A stretch of 5,633 nucleotides of DNA from Nitrososphaeraceae archaeon. GTDB taxonomy: Archaea; Thermoproteota; Nitrososphaeria; Nitrososphaerales; Nitrososphaeraceae. The stretch covers positions 1-5,633 of the forward strand of contig JAJNBK010000085.1 in the NCBI GenBank assembly GCA_021155845.1, in the 5' to 3' direction. Below the pieces are notes generated by a model. That model was not told the origin of the DNA. It worked only from the letters and a program-made list of their open reading frames with translations, and ran no database searches. Numbering within the stretch: the stretch's first letter is position 1; each line of letters starts with the position of its first letter. The translations under genes and the position numbers were made by a program. This document shows, piece by piece, positions 5,501 to 5,633 of this stretch.

Positions 5501-5633
5501 TCATTCTTCATCCTCTAGATCTTCATCCTCTAGATCTTCATCCTCTAGATCTTCATCCTCTAGATCTTCATCCTCTAGATCTTCATCCTCTAGATCTTCA
5601 TCTTCAGGGACTTCAGGGACTTCAGGGACTTCA
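5501..5633 (-). CDS. C-terminal end of an unidentified protein with acidic tandem-repeat tail (gene runs off the right edge)
   Basis: The minus strand entering from the right encodes 43 residues before the TGA at 5501-5503: three EVP units, then E, six perfect DEDLE units, then DEE. Only this minus-strand frame gives a coherent low-complexity acidic tail. The other two minus frames hit a stop in every unit, and this frame stops immediately after the last unit. The tail carries about 30 negative charges and would be disordered, a feature of many archaeal surface-exposed or nucleic-acid-machinery proteins. The folded part lies outside the window, so no function can be given. Tail length is likely to vary between strains because the DNA repeats are perfect. 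Confidence 0.75.
   Translation of the reverse strand, partial: EVPEVPEVPEDEDLEDEDLEDEDLEDEDLEDEDLEDEDLEDEE
5513..5602. repeat. Six perfect 15-bp tandem repeats
   Basis: The unit CTCTAGATCTTCATC is repeated six times without a mismatch and encodes DEDLE on the minus strand. Being a multiple of three, copy-number change keeps the reading frame. Each unit carries the overlapping palindromes TCTAGA and AGATCT. Confidence 0.95.
5603..5633. repeat. 9-bp tandem repeats, at least three copies
   Basis: The unit TTCAGGGAC occurs three times (5603-5629) and begins a fourth copy at the window edge. It encodes EVP on the minus strand. The array directly abuts the 15-bp array and probably continues beyond the window. 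Confidence 0.9.

Noticed and set aside
5513..5629. Regular repeats suggesting a CRISPR array or replication-origin iterons
   Set aside because: The units are 15 and 9 bp with no spacers, are multiples of three, and encode a coherent acidic tail ending in a stop, so they are coding tandem repeats.

Overview
The window is AT-rich chromosomal DNA that looks archaeal, most probably from a soil-type ammonia-oxidising Nitrososphaeria (Thaumarchaeota) lineage. The evidence is an archaeal-type NMN adenylyltransferase, a methionyl-tRNA synthetase with the DDFGTP and WFDNHL variants that I associate with this group, a short archaeal-type S-adenosylhomocysteine hydrolase, and TATA-like boxes about 25 bases upstream of start codons with no Shine-Dalgarno sequence. 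The taxonomic call rests on protein flavour, since no search was possible.

Left part (1-2578, all minus strand). The first 138 bases hold the start of ilvC (ketol-acid reductoisomerase). A tight operon follows, transcribed right to left: metG (2578 to 899), nadM (from 906, overlapping metG by 8 bases) and a tiny zinc-ribbon gene (458 to 321). nadM is broken. It stops after 127 residues, yet its normal C-terminal helix is still encoded in another frame, and that fossil frame runs into the start of the zinc-ribbon gene. A stretch of about 30 codons carrying the SGTxIR nucleotide-binding motif is missing.

Middle (2579-4192). A divergent intergenic region of almost 400 bases separates metG from plus-strand ahcY. 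It contains a 27-bp near-perfect palindrome at the metG promoter and a smaller palindrome with the same GTCAGA core upstream of ahcY. Both genes use methionine-cycle metabolites: MetG consumes methionine, and AhcY removes the S-adenosylhomocysteine left by SAM-dependent methylation. A shared regulator is therefore possible. ahcY has no plausible ATG and probably starts at TTG.

Right part (4193-5633). This part is gene-poor. It holds a possible structured RNA ending in a good hairpin plus T-run (about 4380-4534), a roughly 90-residue reading frame split by two same-direction frame changes (4581-4855), a 39-residue possible membrane microprotein, a strong hairpin (5172-5207), a segment with competing small frames on both strands (5278-5469), and the 3' end of a minus-strand gene. 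That gene's product ends in an acidic tail made of perfect tandem repeats, (EVP)n followed by (DEDLE)6.

The repeated frame breaks (nadM, the 4581 gene, possibly the 5278 gene) mean either a decaying region or base-level errors in the assembly. This is the first thing to settle before reading biology into them.
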